From contig DATAXV010000197.1 of assembly GCA_036272915.1 (NCBI GenBank), positions 3,102-67,101 on the forward strand: DNA of 64,000 nt. Direction: 5' to 3'. The notes below the pieces were generated by a model. It was not told the DNA's origin, did no database searches, and was given only the letters and a program-made list of their open reading frames with translations. This DNA is from DATAXV01 sp036272915. GTDB taxonomy: Bacteria; Chloroflexota; Dormibacteria; Dormibacterales; Dormibacteraceae. Made by a program: the position numbers and the translations under genes. Shown in pieces: positions 27,516 to 35,081 of the stretch (positions are counted from its first letter, which is position 1; each line of letters opens with the position of its first letter).

Positions 27516-27678
27516 GCCACCCGTCCGCCGACGTCGATCGATAGCGTCCCTGACCGCGTTGCCATCAGCTGCGCCTCCTCACTTCCGGCCAACCTCCCGG
27601 CGCGTCACCGCGCCGAGAGACGTGATGCCGACCGCGGACCCGTGGGCGGGATCCGCACCCCTCTCCCCGCCGCGCCCC

Positions 27679-28683
27679 CTAATCGTGCTGCGCGGCGAGC
27701 TCGGCGGGCACCGTCCGCGGCTCGGCTCGGCGGCGGATGGCGAGCAGGACGCCCAGGCCCAGGACCGCCATCAGCACGTCGTTGAACCCGCGGTAGAGCA
27801 GCGCCGCGGCGGCCCCCTCCGACGGAGGGACCCCCTGCAGCACCATGAAGCCGGTGATGATGCCCTCGTAGGCGCCGAAGCCGACGGGCGTCATGGTCAG
27901 CCCGGAGACGACGTAGGCGACGGCGTAGATCACGGTCGCCTGGAGCAGGCCGACGGCGTCGACGCCGACGGCGTGCAGGGCCAGCTCGAAGAGCACGAAG
28001 GTGAGGGCGACGCCGAGGGCGTCGAAGACGCCGACGCCGAGCAGGGTCCGCCGGCTGAAGAGGCGGAGGAAGGCGCCCCGGATCCGGCGCAGGTCGGTAT
28101 CGAACCGGCGCAGGAAGGGGATCAGCTCGACCAGCGCGACGGCGCGCTCATAGGCCGGCTCCCAGCCGAGGACGGTGAGGATGCCGCCGTAGAGCAGGAT
28201 CAGGAACAGGAGCAGCGGGGCCAGCGCGGGCTGGATGAAGACGGCCGGGACCAGCGGGACCAGCATCAGCAGGAGGAACCCGATCTCCTGGAAGGCGATG
28301 GTGGCGGCGACCTCGCCGCCGCCCCGCCCGTGCCGCTCGACCTCCTCGAGCACCGCCACCCGGCCCAGGTCGCCGGCGGGCAGGAAGACCATCGGCTTGG
28401 AGGCGATGACCACGGCCACCGCCCTGAGGACGGGGATGTTGACTCCGATCCGGCGCAGGGCGAACCACCACCCGATGCCGCGGAGGATGACGATCCCCAC
28501 CGTCACCGGGGCCATGAGCAGCAGGATGGAGATCCGGACCTGACCCATGACGTGGCCCAGCTTCTCGGGATTGACGACGAGGACGAGCGCGGTCAGCCCG
28601 GCGATGGCCAGGCCCCAGATCCAGTTGGCACGCAGGAAGTCACCGACGCGTCGACCGGCCATCCAAACCCAGGCTTTGATCAC
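27679..28683 (-). CDS. flippase-like membrane protein (lysylphosphatidylglycerol synthase TM / UPF0104)
   Basis: 334-residue integral membrane protein with about eight hydrophobic helices. The LPG-synthetase TM domain signature is visible: GWWFALRRIGV near residue 75, the SKPMVFLPAGDLGRVAVLEE segment (typical of the P-x-k-xGe region), and TMTPVGFGAYEGIITGFMVLQGV near the end. The catalytic LPG-synthase C-terminal domain is absent, so this is the flippase-only form found with glycan or lipid pathways. A GTG start at 28683 follows GGTGAGAG. No neighbour tells the substrate. Confidence 0.85.
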   Translation of the reverse strand: MIKAWVWMAGRRVGDFLRANWIWGLAIAGLTALVLVVNPEKLGHVMGQVRISILLLMAPVTVGIVILRGIGWWFALRRIGVNIPVLRAVAVVIASKPMVFLPAGDLGRVAVLEEVERHGRGGGEVAATIAFQEIGFLLLMLVPLVPAVFIQPALAPLLLFLILLYGGILTVLGWEPAYERAVALVELIPFLRRFDTDLRRIRGAFLRLFSRRTLLGVGVFDALGVALTFVLFELALHAVGVDAVGLLQATVIYAVAYVVSGLTMTPVGFGAYEGIITGFMVLQGVPPSEGAAAALLYRGFNDVLMAVLGLGVLLAIRRRAEPRTVPAELAAQHD

Positions 28684-28704
28684 CTCTCACCAACCACTTC
28701 GCTT

Positions 28705-28733
28705 GTGTGAACCTTTGTTATTGAAAGGTACAC
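28705..28733. promoter_or_regulatory. imperfect palindrome in a divergent promoter region
   Basis: GTGT-GA-ACCTTT, 7-base centre GTTATTG, then AAAGGT-ACAC: a 6-bp perfect inner repeat extended outward with a 2-base bulge. It lies in a markedly AT-rich 117-base region between the flippase-like gene (minus) and the small membrane protein gene (plus), where a shared operator is expected. TTGACT at 28747 and TACACT at 28773 could be plus-strand -35/-10 boxes, but the 20-base spacing is too long for an ordinary promoter. Confidence 0.4.
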
Positions 28734-28800
28734 GGCTTATCAGTCGTTGACTACAGATGCGAGGCGATCCCCTACACTCCCTCGCACGTTGTCTGGGTCG

Positions 28801-29250
28801 ATGCCTTCTCCCACCGCGGCCCGGCGCGAGCACGCCGCCCTGCGCGGCACGCAGCTCCGCCTCGGCCTCACCGCGTTCATCATCGTCAGCGTCTACGCCG
28901 TTGCCATCTACCAGGCGGTCGCCTACTGGCGCGTCACCCACGACCCGGGCCGGGCCGAGGTCACCGCCCGCCTCGTCCAGTGCAGCGCCGACTCGTCAGG
29001 GGCCTGCCAGGCGCGGTTCCGGTACGGAGGCCGCTCCTACCTGGTCGGCCCGGTTCAGGGCCGGGAGGGGCAGCAGGCCACCCTCTCCATCGAACGCGCC
29101 GATCCCACCTCGTTCCGCAATCCGGGCGGAGCGGCCGACGCCTACGGGCCGATCGTCGCCGCCGCCCTCCTGACCCTCGGAGCGCTGGTCTGGTGGCGCC
29201 TCTACCGCCCCGGGGCGGGGCCCCGTGCCCCCATGCCCGGGTCGGAGTAG
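28801..29250 (+). CDS. small two-helix membrane protein (DUF3592-like)
   Basis: 149 residues with two transmembrane helices (LGLTAFIIVSVYAVAIYQAV and IVAAALLTLGALVWW). They enclose an extracytoplasmic domain of about 80 residues containing TARLVQCSADSSGACQARF and RYGGRSYLVGPV. The layout, TM, beta-rich loop with a short linear pattern GxxY.V, TM, resembles DUF3592. Two cysteines in the loop may form a disulfide. Function unknown. The start could be ATG 28801; upstream in-frame codons are less likely. Confidence 0.6.
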   Translation: MPSPTAARREHAALRGTQLRLGLTAFIIVSVYAVAIYQAVAYWRVTHDPGRAEVTARLVQCSADSSGACQARFRYGGRSYLVGPVQGREGQQATLSIERADPTSFRNPGGAADAYGPIVAAALLTLGALVWWRLYRPGAGPRAPMPGSE

Positions 29251-29266
29251 TTCCGGCGCGCCCGCC

Positions 29267-29572
29267 TCAGCCGCCGAACCCGTAGGAGCCGAGCTCCCTC
29301 AGCGGCTGCGGGGCCGGCGCGTCGCCGAGGGCGAGGCGCGCCACCGTCGCCTGCAGCCGCCGGGCCGCGTCGATCGCCGGCAGCGGGTTCTCGACGCCCT
29401 CCTCCAGCTCGAGGAGAGCCAGGAACTCGCCGGTCCCGCGCCGGTGGTAACAGGCGTAGCGGATGCCCTCCGGCCGCTCCGACCGGAGCGCCGCGAAGGC
29501 GGCCTCGGTCGCGCTCGACACCTCATCCACACCTTCCTCGGGAACCTCGTAGCGAACCATCATCACCGGCAT
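29267..29572 (-). CDS. small ferredoxin-like fold protein (ABM/EthD-like)
   Basis: 101-residue protein with the pattern of a dimeric alpha/beta barrel: MPVMMVRYEVPEEGVDEV, FAALRSERPEGIRYACYHRRG and FLALLELEEGVENPLPAI. Related proteins in Actinobacteria are annotated as antibiotic-biosynthesis-monooxygenase-like; no catalytic residue can be assigned. The ATG at 29572 follows GAGGAGGTCGCC, an excellent Shine-Dalgarno. A palindrome overlaps its probable promoter. Confidence 0.6.
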   Translation of the reverse strand: MPVMMVRYEVPEEGVDEVSSATEAAFAALRSERPEGIRYACYHRRGTGEFLALLELEEGVENPLPAIDAARRLQATVARLALGDAPAPQPLRELGSYGFGG

Positions 29573-29603
29573 GGCGACCTCCTCATCGGCAACCCTGAAT
29601 ATC

Positions 29604-29629
29604 ATCCAACTCGAATATAATGAGTTGAT
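29604..29629. promoter_or_regulatory. candidate operator over the promoter of the small fold protein
   Basis: CAACTC (29607-29612) and GAGTTG (29622-29627) face each other across 9 AT-rich bases (GAATATAAT); with one bulged C the arms extend to AT...AT. The centre reads ATTATATTC on the minus strand, a likely -10 box about 40 bases before the ATG at 29572. A repressor bound here would cover the promoter. Confidence 0.45.
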
Positions 29630-29671
29630 CATTTAATGGCGCCCTGGTCCCATCGCGCCGGAGGTCGACGG

Positions 29672-30262
29672 TCAGAGCCGCCGTTCGACGATGTGGTCGT
29701 AGACGATCTGCGACCAGGTCTCCATCTGCGGGTAGCGCTCAGGCAGGCGGTCTATGTCGAGAAGCTCGCCGGCGAGCTTGTGCCGCTCTCGGATCGCGAT
29801 GTCGGGGCTGTCGGCCTCGATCAGGTAGACCAGGCCGACGTGGACCCGCCCCACCGGCTCCGACTCGTCCTTGAGGACGCCCAGGCAGGTGGCCGAGAAA
29901 CCGCCCCGATACTCGACCTCCTCCTCCCACTCCCGGCGCAGGCCACCCTCCAGAGGGTCGCCCTCGTCGCCGTCGACGGGGTTGATGTGGCCGCCGATGC
30001 CGAGCGAGCAGCGGTCGGCCAGGCGCCGCTCGCCGCCGGCGGCGAGGCGCCGTGTGAGCAGGTAGCGGCGGCCGTGGCGGAAGACCGCGTAGGGGATGAC
30101 CTGCTGGTAGCCGGGATCATCCTCGACCTCGTCGCGGGGCAGGTAGAGCGGGGACAACCGGACCAGGTCGCGCAGGGCGGGCAGCACCTCGGGCCGGATC
30201 CCCCGGAAGGGACCGTCGGGGAAGAGCTCGGTCCGCCGCACGCAGAGCACGCGCTCGCCCAC
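29672..30262 (-). CDS. Nudix hydrolase-like protein
   Basis: 196 residues. A full Nudix box is present: GGHINPVDGDEGDPLEGGLRREWEEEVEY contains G-x5-E (GDPLEGG) and REWEEEVE, the REUxEExGU helix with V-E in place of the final G-U. It starts with GERVLCVRRTELFPDG and has VIPYAVFRHGRRYLLTRR before the box. Proteins of this type are annotated as phosphoesterase-like Nudix enzymes of unknown substrate. The GTG start at 30262 lies 1 base after the tyrA stop, so the two are co-transcribed. Confidence 0.82.
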   Translation of the reverse strand: MGERVLCVRRTELFPDGPFRGIRPEVLPALRDLVRLSPLYLPRDEVEDDPGYQQVIPYAVFRHGRRYLLTRRLAAGGERRLADRCSLGIGGHINPVDGDEGDPLEGGLRREWEEEVEYRGGFSATCLGVLKDESEPVGRVHVGLVYLIEADSPDIAIRERHKLAGELLDIDRLPERYPQMETWSQIVYDHIVERRL

Positions 30263-30263
30263 C

Positions 30264-31058
30264 TCAGGCCTCCCGCGCCCAGGCGTCGCGGACCCGCTTG
30301 GCCTCGGCGAAGAGGGCCTCGAGCTCGCCGTCGCCGTCCTCGACCAGGCTCCGCAGGCGGGCCAGCGAACCCTCCACGCGGACCAGCCGGTCGAGCAGGG
30401 CGGAGCGGTTGGTGGCGGCCACGGCGGCGTAGAAGCGGGGATCGCCGGCGGCCAGCCGCGTCATGTCCCGGAAGCCGGGACCGGCCAGGGCCGCCATCGC
30501 CTCCCAGTCGTCGTCGCCGGACATGGCCAGCAGGTAGGCGGCGGAGACGGCGAAGGCGGCGTGGCTGATCCCGGCCACCAGCCGGTCGTGGCGCTCGGCG
30601 TCGAGCAGCATCGGCCTCGCCCCCACCGACCGGACCAGTTCGGTCACCACCGGCTCATCCCGCATCAGGGCCCAGGGCGCGCCCTCGAAGAGATCGGCGC
30701 GGGCCGCCTCCAGGCCGGACCGCTCGCTGCCGCACATGGGGTGCCCGCCGACCAGGTCGACGCCCGCCTCCTCGGCCCAGCGCAGCACCTCGACCTTGGT
30801 GCTGGCCAGGTCGGTGACGATGCCGGGGGCCCCGACCAGGCCGGCCAGGATTCCACGAAGAGAGAGGATCGGCGCCGCCAGGAAGACGACGTCGGCGGTC
30901 CTGGGATCAGAGCCGTCGACGATGCCCAGGTCCCGCGCCCGCTCCATCGTCGCCGCATCGGGATCGTGGCCGCTCAGCGGCAGATCGGGGCGCCTGGCGG
31001 CCAGTGCCAGTGCCAGGGAGCCGCCCATCAGGCCCAACCCGTAAATGCCGATCCGCAT
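30264..31058 (-). CDS. tyrA: prephenate dehydrogenase
   Basis: 264-residue NAD-dependent enzyme that converts prephenate to 4-hydroxyphenylpyruvate, the tyrosine branch. The Rossmann motif is YGLGLMGGSL (residues 6-15). The TyrA signature VGGHPMCGSERSGLEAA holds the catalytic His-Pro-Met-x-Gly-Ser stretch, and HDRLVAGISHAAF carries the second conserved His. The C-terminal helical domain (GPGFRDMTRLAAGDP) is complete. There is no ACT domain, so no obvious tyrosine feedback. It supplies the missing step for tyrosine next to the operon at 37-45 kb, which carries chorismate mutase. The Nudix gene follows. Confidence 0.93.
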   Translation of the reverse strand: MRIGIYGLGLMGGSLALALAARRPDLPLSGHDPDAATMERARDLGIVDGSDPRTADVVFLAAPILSLRGILAGLVGAPGIVTDLASTKVEVLRWAEEAGVDLVGGHPMCGSERSGLEAARADLFEGAPWALMRDEPVVTELVRSVGARPMLLDAERHDRLVAGISHAAFAVSAAYLLAMSGDDDWEAMAALAGPGFRDMTRLAAGDPRFYAAVAATNRSALLDRLVRVEGSLARLRSLVEDGDGELEALFAEAKRVRDAWAREA

Positions 31059-31195
31059 CCTGCCAATGTTCGCCCAAGCGGCTCGGGACATGCGTCGCGC
31101 ATGGCAAGATGCGGGCTTGCTGTGGAAATCGGGCAGGGCTGTCCCAGGACGGGGATGTGCACCCGTTCCTGTGGTGGATGACGTCTGAAGCGGTC

Positions 31196-31714
31196 ATGGG
31201 GACTGACCTCATCGCCAGGGCGCAGACCGGCGACATCGCCGCCTTCGAGCGGCTGGTCGAGCCGCTCTACGAGAAGGCGTTCCAGCTCGCCGCGGCGATG
31301 CTGGATGACCGCGCGCAGGCGGAGGACGCCGTCCAGGAGGCGCTGATTCTGGCCTGGCGGAAGCTCGATCGCTTCCGCTACGGCGAGGACATCCGCCCCT
31401 GGCTGATGACGCTGGTCGCCAACCAGTGCCGGGAGACACGCCGGCGCCGCTGGTGGTCGGTGCGCAAGGTGGCCGACCCGCCCGAGCAGGCTCATGAATC
31501 AGAATCCGATCGCGTCGTCGCCGACGCCGATCTCCACAGCGCCCTGCAGACCCTCTCCGAACGCGACAGGCTGATTCTCATCCTTCGCTACTTCTTCGAC
31601 CTCCCCTACGAGGAGGTCGCGCAGATCGCCCGGGTGAGCCCGGACGCAGCCCGCAAGGCGTCGGCCAGAGCTCTGGCCCGGCTCCGCGACCGGCTGCGTG
31701 AGGAGGAGGCATGA
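31196..31714 (+). CDS. ECF-type RNA polymerase sigma factor
   Basis: 172-residue sigma-70 family ECF factor. Region 2 is LIARAQTGDIAAFERLVEPL...AEDAVQEALILAWRKL (the DAVQEA motif of 2.2), and region 4 is LSERDRLILILRYFFDLPYEEVAQIARVSPDAARKASARA, a complete -35-binding HTH. The start could also be ATG 31178; neither has a strong Shine-Dalgarno. The stop overlaps the next gene's ATG (ATGA), which puts a one-TM, DUF4232 protein under tight coupling, the usual position of an anti-sigma factor. Confidence 0.92.
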   Translation: MGTDLIARAQTGDIAAFERLVEPLYEKAFQLAAAMLDDRAQAEDAVQEALILAWRKLDRFRYGEDIRPWLMTLVANQCRETRRRRWWSVRKVADPPEQAHESESDRVVADADLHSALQTLSERDRLILILRYFFDLPYEEVAQIARVSPDAARKASARALARLRDRLREEEA

Positions 31715-32526
31715 ACGACGACCCGGAGAGGGGTCAGATGACGGAGGACGAGAAGCGCCTGCGCGACCGGCTGCGCAAGGGCATCAGGCCCGGACGCCCG
31801 TCGCACGACGCCTTCTGGCGGGCGATGAACGAGGTCGAGGAGAGAGGCCGCGGGCACTCCTCCCGGCTCGGCTTCACCGCCGGCCTGACGGCCGGGGCCG
31901 TCCTCGCCGTGATCCTCCTCGGCACCTTCCTGTTCGCCGTCCGCCCCCACCTGCTGCCCGCCCACACCGGCCCGGCCGGGACGCCCCATTCGGCGGCGCC
32001 GATGGTGACACCGACCCCGAGCCCCTCGCCGACCGCCTCCGGCATCGTCCACCCACCCTCGACCTCGGTCCCCGTGGCCCCGCTCGCGCGGTGCCACACG
32101 TCCGGGCTGAGCATCACCCTCGGGAAGACCGGGGCCGCCGCCGGCAACGACTACACCACGTTCGACCTGCAGAACGTCTCCGGCCAGGCCTGCGAGACAG
32201 AGGGCTTCCCGGGAATGGCGATGATGGCCGCCGACGGCAGCCAGCTGCCGACCAACGTGCTCTGGCAGAACGGCGCGCTGGCCTCGCCCGGACCGACCCT
32301 GGTCGTGCTTCCGGCGGGTGGTGTCGCCCACTTCAACATCCACTGGACCGACGTCCCCAGCGGCGACGAGACCAGCTGCCCGACGGCGACGACCCTGCTC
32401 GTCACCCCACCCAACGAGACCACCCAGCTCCGCGTCGCGGTGAACATGGCCCCCTGCGGCAACGGCACCATCGACGCCTCCCCGGTCCGCCAGGGAGCCG
32501 ATCCGACCGGCGACCCCAACAGCTGA
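31711..32526 (+). CDS. membrane-anchored DUF4232 protein, putative anti-sigma partner
   Basis: 271 residues: a short cytoplasmic N-terminus (about 50 residues, DEKRLRDRLRKGIRPGRPSH), one transmembrane helix (LTAGAVLAVILLGTFLFAV), a Pro/Ser/Thr-rich linker (TPTPSPSPTASG) and a C-terminal extracytoplasmic DUF4232 domain of about 140 residues. That domain has three to four Cys, as in CHTSGLSITLG, ETEGFPGMAM and ETSCPTATT. Sitting behind an ECF sigma gene with a 4-base overlap suggests anti-sigma function, but the classic zinc-binding HxxxCxxC is absent, so the link is inferred. The Shine-Dalgarno GAGGAGGAGGC is strong. Confidence 0.8.
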   Translation: MNDDPERGQMTEDEKRLRDRLRKGIRPGRPSHDAFWRAMNEVEERGRGHSSRLGFTAGLTAGAVLAVILLGTFLFAVRPHLLPAHTGPAGTPHSAAPMVTPTPSPSPTASGIVHPPSTSVPVAPLARCHTSGLSITLGKTGAAAGNDYTTFDLQNVSGQACETEGFPGMAMMAADGSQLPTNVLWQNGALASPGPTLVVLPAGGVAHFNIHWTDVPSGDETSCPTATTLLVTPPNETTQLRVAVNMAPCGNGTIDASPVRQGADPTGDPNS

Positions 32527-32540
32527 ACAAGAGCGGATCC

Positions 32541-32570
32541 GGCGCCGCCCCAAAGCGATGGGCCGGCGCC
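32541..32570 (+). terminator. GC-rich hairpin after the sigma/DUF4232 pair
   Basis: GGCGCCGCCCC and GGGCCGGCGCC face each other around AAAGCGAT, a stem of about ten pairs starting 15 bases after the stop codon. There is no T-run, so a Rho-independent terminator is only suggested. The remaining bases to 32820 (about 250) show no gene and no other clear signal. Confidence 0.4.
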
Positions 32571-32820
32571 CGATTCCGTGTCCGCCGCTCTGGCGGTGCC
32601 GGGAGTGCCGTTCACACGGCGATTGAGGCGCCCGAGACCCGGATGGCGCCACTCCGACCTGGACCCAACGCCCCCCGTGTCCCGAGGTGCGGCCGCCCAC
32701 CGGCAAGCGTTGCAATCTCTCGATCGTTGCCCACCACTCGTTGATCCTGCGTTGGATCGTGCGCCCCCTCGTGAGCCCCGACCGTCGATCGCCTCCCAGC
32801 TCGCCCTCGGGCCCCGGTGC

Positions 32821-32893
32821 GTCACCCCTGGGTTGACAAATCATGTGGCTAGCGTCTAGGCTTTATCACATGATCCGTCAACCCCGGGGTGAC
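32821..32893. promoter_or_regulatory. 73-bp inverted repeat spanning promoter and start codon of the HTH gene
   Basis: Left arm 32821-32847 and right arm 32867-32893 are reverse complements at 24 of 27 positions, with a 19-base centre. The left arm contains the -35 box TTGACA (32833-32838), the centre the -10 box TAGGCT (32857-32862, spacing 18), and the right arm the ATG of the next gene (32870). Each arm holds its own palindrome of the form GTCA(A)CCCCGGGG(T)TGAC: GTCACCCCTGGGTTGAC at 32821-32837 and GTCAACCCCGGGGTGAC at 32877-32893, centres 56 bp apart. The inner ends are ATCATGTG and CACATGAT. This looks like a paired operator that could loop or lock the promoter, most simply used by the HTH protein itself. 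Confidence 0.75.
32833..32862 (+). promoter_or_regulatory. leaderless sigma-70-type promoter of the HTH gene
   Basis: Perfect -35 TTGACA at 32833-32838 and -10 TAGGCT at 32857-32862, separated by 18 bases. The transcription start should fall about 7 bases after the -10, which is the A of the ATG at 32870. No Shine-Dalgarno exists upstream, so the mRNA is predicted to be leaderless. Confidence 0.6.
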
Positions 32894-33298
32894 ACCACCA
32901 CCTGGGATGCCGTCCTGTCCCACCGCGCAGACGAGGCCAGGATCGCCGCCGTCGAGCGCTTCGAGGCCTGCGGTCTGGCGCCCGTGCAGGTCGAGGCGGT
33001 GCTCGAGGACGGAGGCGACTCCCTCCACGCCGCGGCCGCGCGTGGAGCGGAGGACTGGACCGACGACTTCGGCGGCCCGCTGGCCGTGGCCCTTCTGGCG
33101 GCGGAGGTGTCCGCCCTCGCCGCCCATCTGAACTCGAGGGCGTCGTCAGTGCGCGCCCAAGCCGTGAACAACCTCCTCGACGACTACAGCGCGGTCACTG
33201 TGGCCGCCAGGCTGGGGGTCTCGAGGCAGAAGGTCTATGAGATCGTGAAGAGCACCGGAGGTGCCTTCATCGACCTTGTCCCCTGGAGGCGACCATGA
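32870..33298 (+). CDS. small HTH protein, putative autoregulator
   Basis: 142 residues with no family that I recognise. The C-terminal end carries a clear helix-turn-helix of the type used by Rep/transposase or sigma-like small regulators: NNLLDDYSAVTVAARLGVSR followed by QKVYEIVKS. The middle is helical and Ala-rich (GPLAVALLAAEVSALAAHLNSR), possibly for dimerisation. The N-terminal part (AAVERFEACGLAPVQVEAVL) is also helical. The ATG at 32870 lies inside the right arm of the inverted repeat and immediately after a predicted transcription start. The stop overlaps the next gene (ATGA), so it is coupled to a membrane protein. Autorepression through the repeat is inferred. Confidence 0.7.
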   Translation: MIRQPRGDTTTWDAVLSHRADEARIAAVERFEACGLAPVQVEAVLEDGGDSLHAAAARGAEDWTDDFGGPLAVALLAAEVSALAAHLNSRASSVRAQAVNNLLDDYSAVTVAARLGVSRQKVYEIVKSTGGAFIDLVPWRRP

Positions 33299-34005
33299 CA
33301 CCGATGACCGAGCTCGTCGACCTGCCCGACCCGAAGGAGCGACCGCTCGTGCACCCGCTCGACCTGCCCGAGGCGAGCCGGCTGTACCGCACCTCCTGGC
33401 TGATCGGCACGCTGACCAACGCATCCATCGCGCTCTGCATCTCAGCCATCCTCTGGTACATCGGCCGCGACTACATCGGCCCCGTCTCCGCCTTCATCGC
33501 CATCGTCGCCGGCGGCGCTCTCGCCCGGAGCGGCTACGAGCACCGGGCCTGGGAGTTCATCCCCCGCAAGCGGCAGGATCGCGAGCGCCCGCTGCCCATC
33601 GTCCTCGAGCTGGCCTCCGCCCTCGTCCTCGCCGCCGTCCTGGCCGCGGCGCTGGTCCTGATCACCCTGCGGCTGCACGAAGGCGACATCATCCCCGGCG
33701 TGCGCGACTTCATCTTCGGCATGGGCATCGCCGCCTGCCTGATCGCCCTGGGCGAACTCATCGTCCGGCTCGCCCGCCGGGTCTGGTGGCGGAGGGCGCT
33801 CAAGTCGGTGCCGGCGATCCTCGCCCTCATCGGCTGCACGGCGGCCGCCGACGCCATCCTCTTCGGCGGTGCCGGGCCGGCCTCGACCGACGTCGCGATC
33901 TACGGTGCCGCCTCGATGCTTCTGATCGGAGCCGTCTGGGGGGTCTGGACGCTGTGGGACCAGCGCCGCCAGCGCGCGGCGGCCGCACCCGTGGCGGCCT
34001 GCTGA
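33295..34005 (+). CDS. six-helix membrane protein coupled to the HTH gene
   Basis: 236 residues with about six hydrophobic helices (for example LTNASIALCISAILWYIG, IAIVAGGALA, LASALVLAAVLAAALVLITL and IYGAASMLLIGAVWGVWTLW). The N-terminus is charged and cytoplasmic-looking (ELVDLPDPKERPLVHPLDLP). No transporter, sensor or enzyme motif is seen, and I do not recognise the family. Its ATG overlaps the HTH stop (ATGA), so it should always be made with the regulator. It could be the target, sensor or effector of the pair. Confidence 0.7.
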   Translation: MTPMTELVDLPDPKERPLVHPLDLPEASRLYRTSWLIGTLTNASIALCISAILWYIGRDYIGPVSAFIAIVAGGALARSGYEHRAWEFIPRKRQDRERPLPIVLELASALVLAAVLAAALVLITLRLHEGDIIPGVRDFIFGMGIAACLIALGELIVRLARRVWWRRALKSVPAILALIGCTAAADAILFGGAGPASTDVAIYGAASMLLIGAVWGVWTLWDQRRQRAAAAPVAAC

Positions 34006-34076
34006 ACGGGCGTCAGAGACGGATCCGCCCGGCCCTCGCCGGGCTGATCCGCATTCGTCCCCCTGCGTGCCGGAGT

Positions 34077-34889
34077 TCAGCTTGGTGAGAGCCGGAAGAT
34101 CGGCCAGCCGATCTCAGTGCGCCACGATCGCGGCGACGGATCATCGCGAGGACCGGTCAGGTAGGTCTCGTGAATGGGTCCGTCCACGGCCAGGGCATGG
34201 TCCACGACCCACGCGCCGAGTCGGCCGTAGGTCACGTCGATGCCCTCGTGCGCACCCGGGTGCACCGTCGTGGCCAACTCAACCGCCGGCAACGTCAGCG
34301 GCGTGACGCGGCCCAGTACCGGCGGGTCGGCCACCGGGCGAAAGACGACTGCCGCGCCACGGCCGGCGGTGAACAACTCGTTGTCGTAGCGGCCGCCGGG
34401 CGGCCCGAGACGCTCCCGCCCAGCGACCGCGGCTTCCAGCTCCGCCATCGCCTCGGCGTACCACGTCAGCACCTGCTCCAGCTCGACACTCTCGCTGATC
34501 GCCGCCACCGTTCTGGCCGGCACCGACCGCAACTCGACATCCAGTTCCTCGACATCACGTCGCAACAGTCGCCGCACCGAGGCCACGGCCGCTCGAGTGC
34601 GGTCGAGTTGGGATTCCAGCCGTCGCAGGTGGATGGCGACCATCTCGGCGCGCGCCTCGGGGTCATTGCTGGCGAGGATCCTGCGAACCTCGGCCAGCGG
34701 CATGTCCAGCTCACGCAGCCGGTGGATCACCTGGGCGGACGGGATCTGCTCGCTGGCGTAGTAGCGGTACCCACTGGCCGGGTCGACCGACACGGGCTCG
34801 AGAAGGCCCGCGTCGTGGTAGCGGCGAAGGGTCCGGACACTCAATTGTGCCAGTTGCGCGAACTCGCCGATGGTCAAGCCCTGCCGCAC
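34077..34889 (-). CDS. MerR-family regulator with GyrI-like effector domain
   Basis: 270 residues. The N-terminal MerR HTH is LTIGEFAQLAQLSVRTLRRY followed by HDAGLLEPVSVDPASGYRYY, the wing signature. A long dimerisation helix follows (RRLESQLDRTRAAVASVRRLLR), and the C-terminal about 155 residues look like a GyrI/SOUL-type small-molecule-binding domain (VPARTVAAISESVELEQVL). Such BmrR/TipA-like regulators sense drugs or other small molecules. GTG start at 34889. The divergent SnoaL-like gene carries a typical MerR promoter and is the probable target. Confidence 0.9.
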   Translation of the reverse strand: MRQGLTIGEFAQLAQLSVRTLRRYHDAGLLEPVSVDPASGYRYYASEQIPSAQVIHRLRELDMPLAEVRRILASNDPEARAEMVAIHLRRLESQLDRTRAAVASVRRLLRRDVEELDVELRSVPARTVAAISESVELEQVLTWYAEAMAELEAAVAGRERLGPPGGRYDNELFTAGRGAAVVFRPVADPPVLGRVTPLTLPAVELATTVHPGAHEGIDVTYGRLGAWVVDHALAVDGPIHETYLTGPRDDPSPRSWRTEIGWPIFRLSPS

Positions 34890-34975
34890 TCACCTAACTG
34901 TGCACGACGAGACCTCCGACTATGGGTCGAAGCGGCCCCTCCCCCAGCGGCGGAGCGCAGACGGCCGCCACGAGC

Positions 34976-35006
34976 TTGACCCTCTCCCAGCGGGAGACCC
35001 CACAGT
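34976..35006 (+). promoter_or_regulatory. MerR-type promoter with spacer dyad
   Basis: TTGACC (34976-34981) and CACAGT (35001-35006) are separated by 19 bases, longer than normal, and the spacer contains the perfect dyad TCTCCC-AGC-GGGAGA (34983-34997). This is the layout by which MerR proteins untwist a 19-20-bp spacer. It points rightward to the SnoaL-like gene and lies next to the divergent merR-type gene. Confidence 0.65.
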
Positions 35007-35081
35007 CGGGAGATGGCCCCCCGTATCCGTACCTGCGATCCGGTGGCGGCCCACCCACGCCAATTCGAGAGGGCCCGACAT

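Noticed and set aside
28747..28778. Sigma-70 promoter TTGACT...TACACT
   Set aside because: The spacing is 20 bases, beyond the usual 16-18, and no activator-type dyad lies in the spacer.
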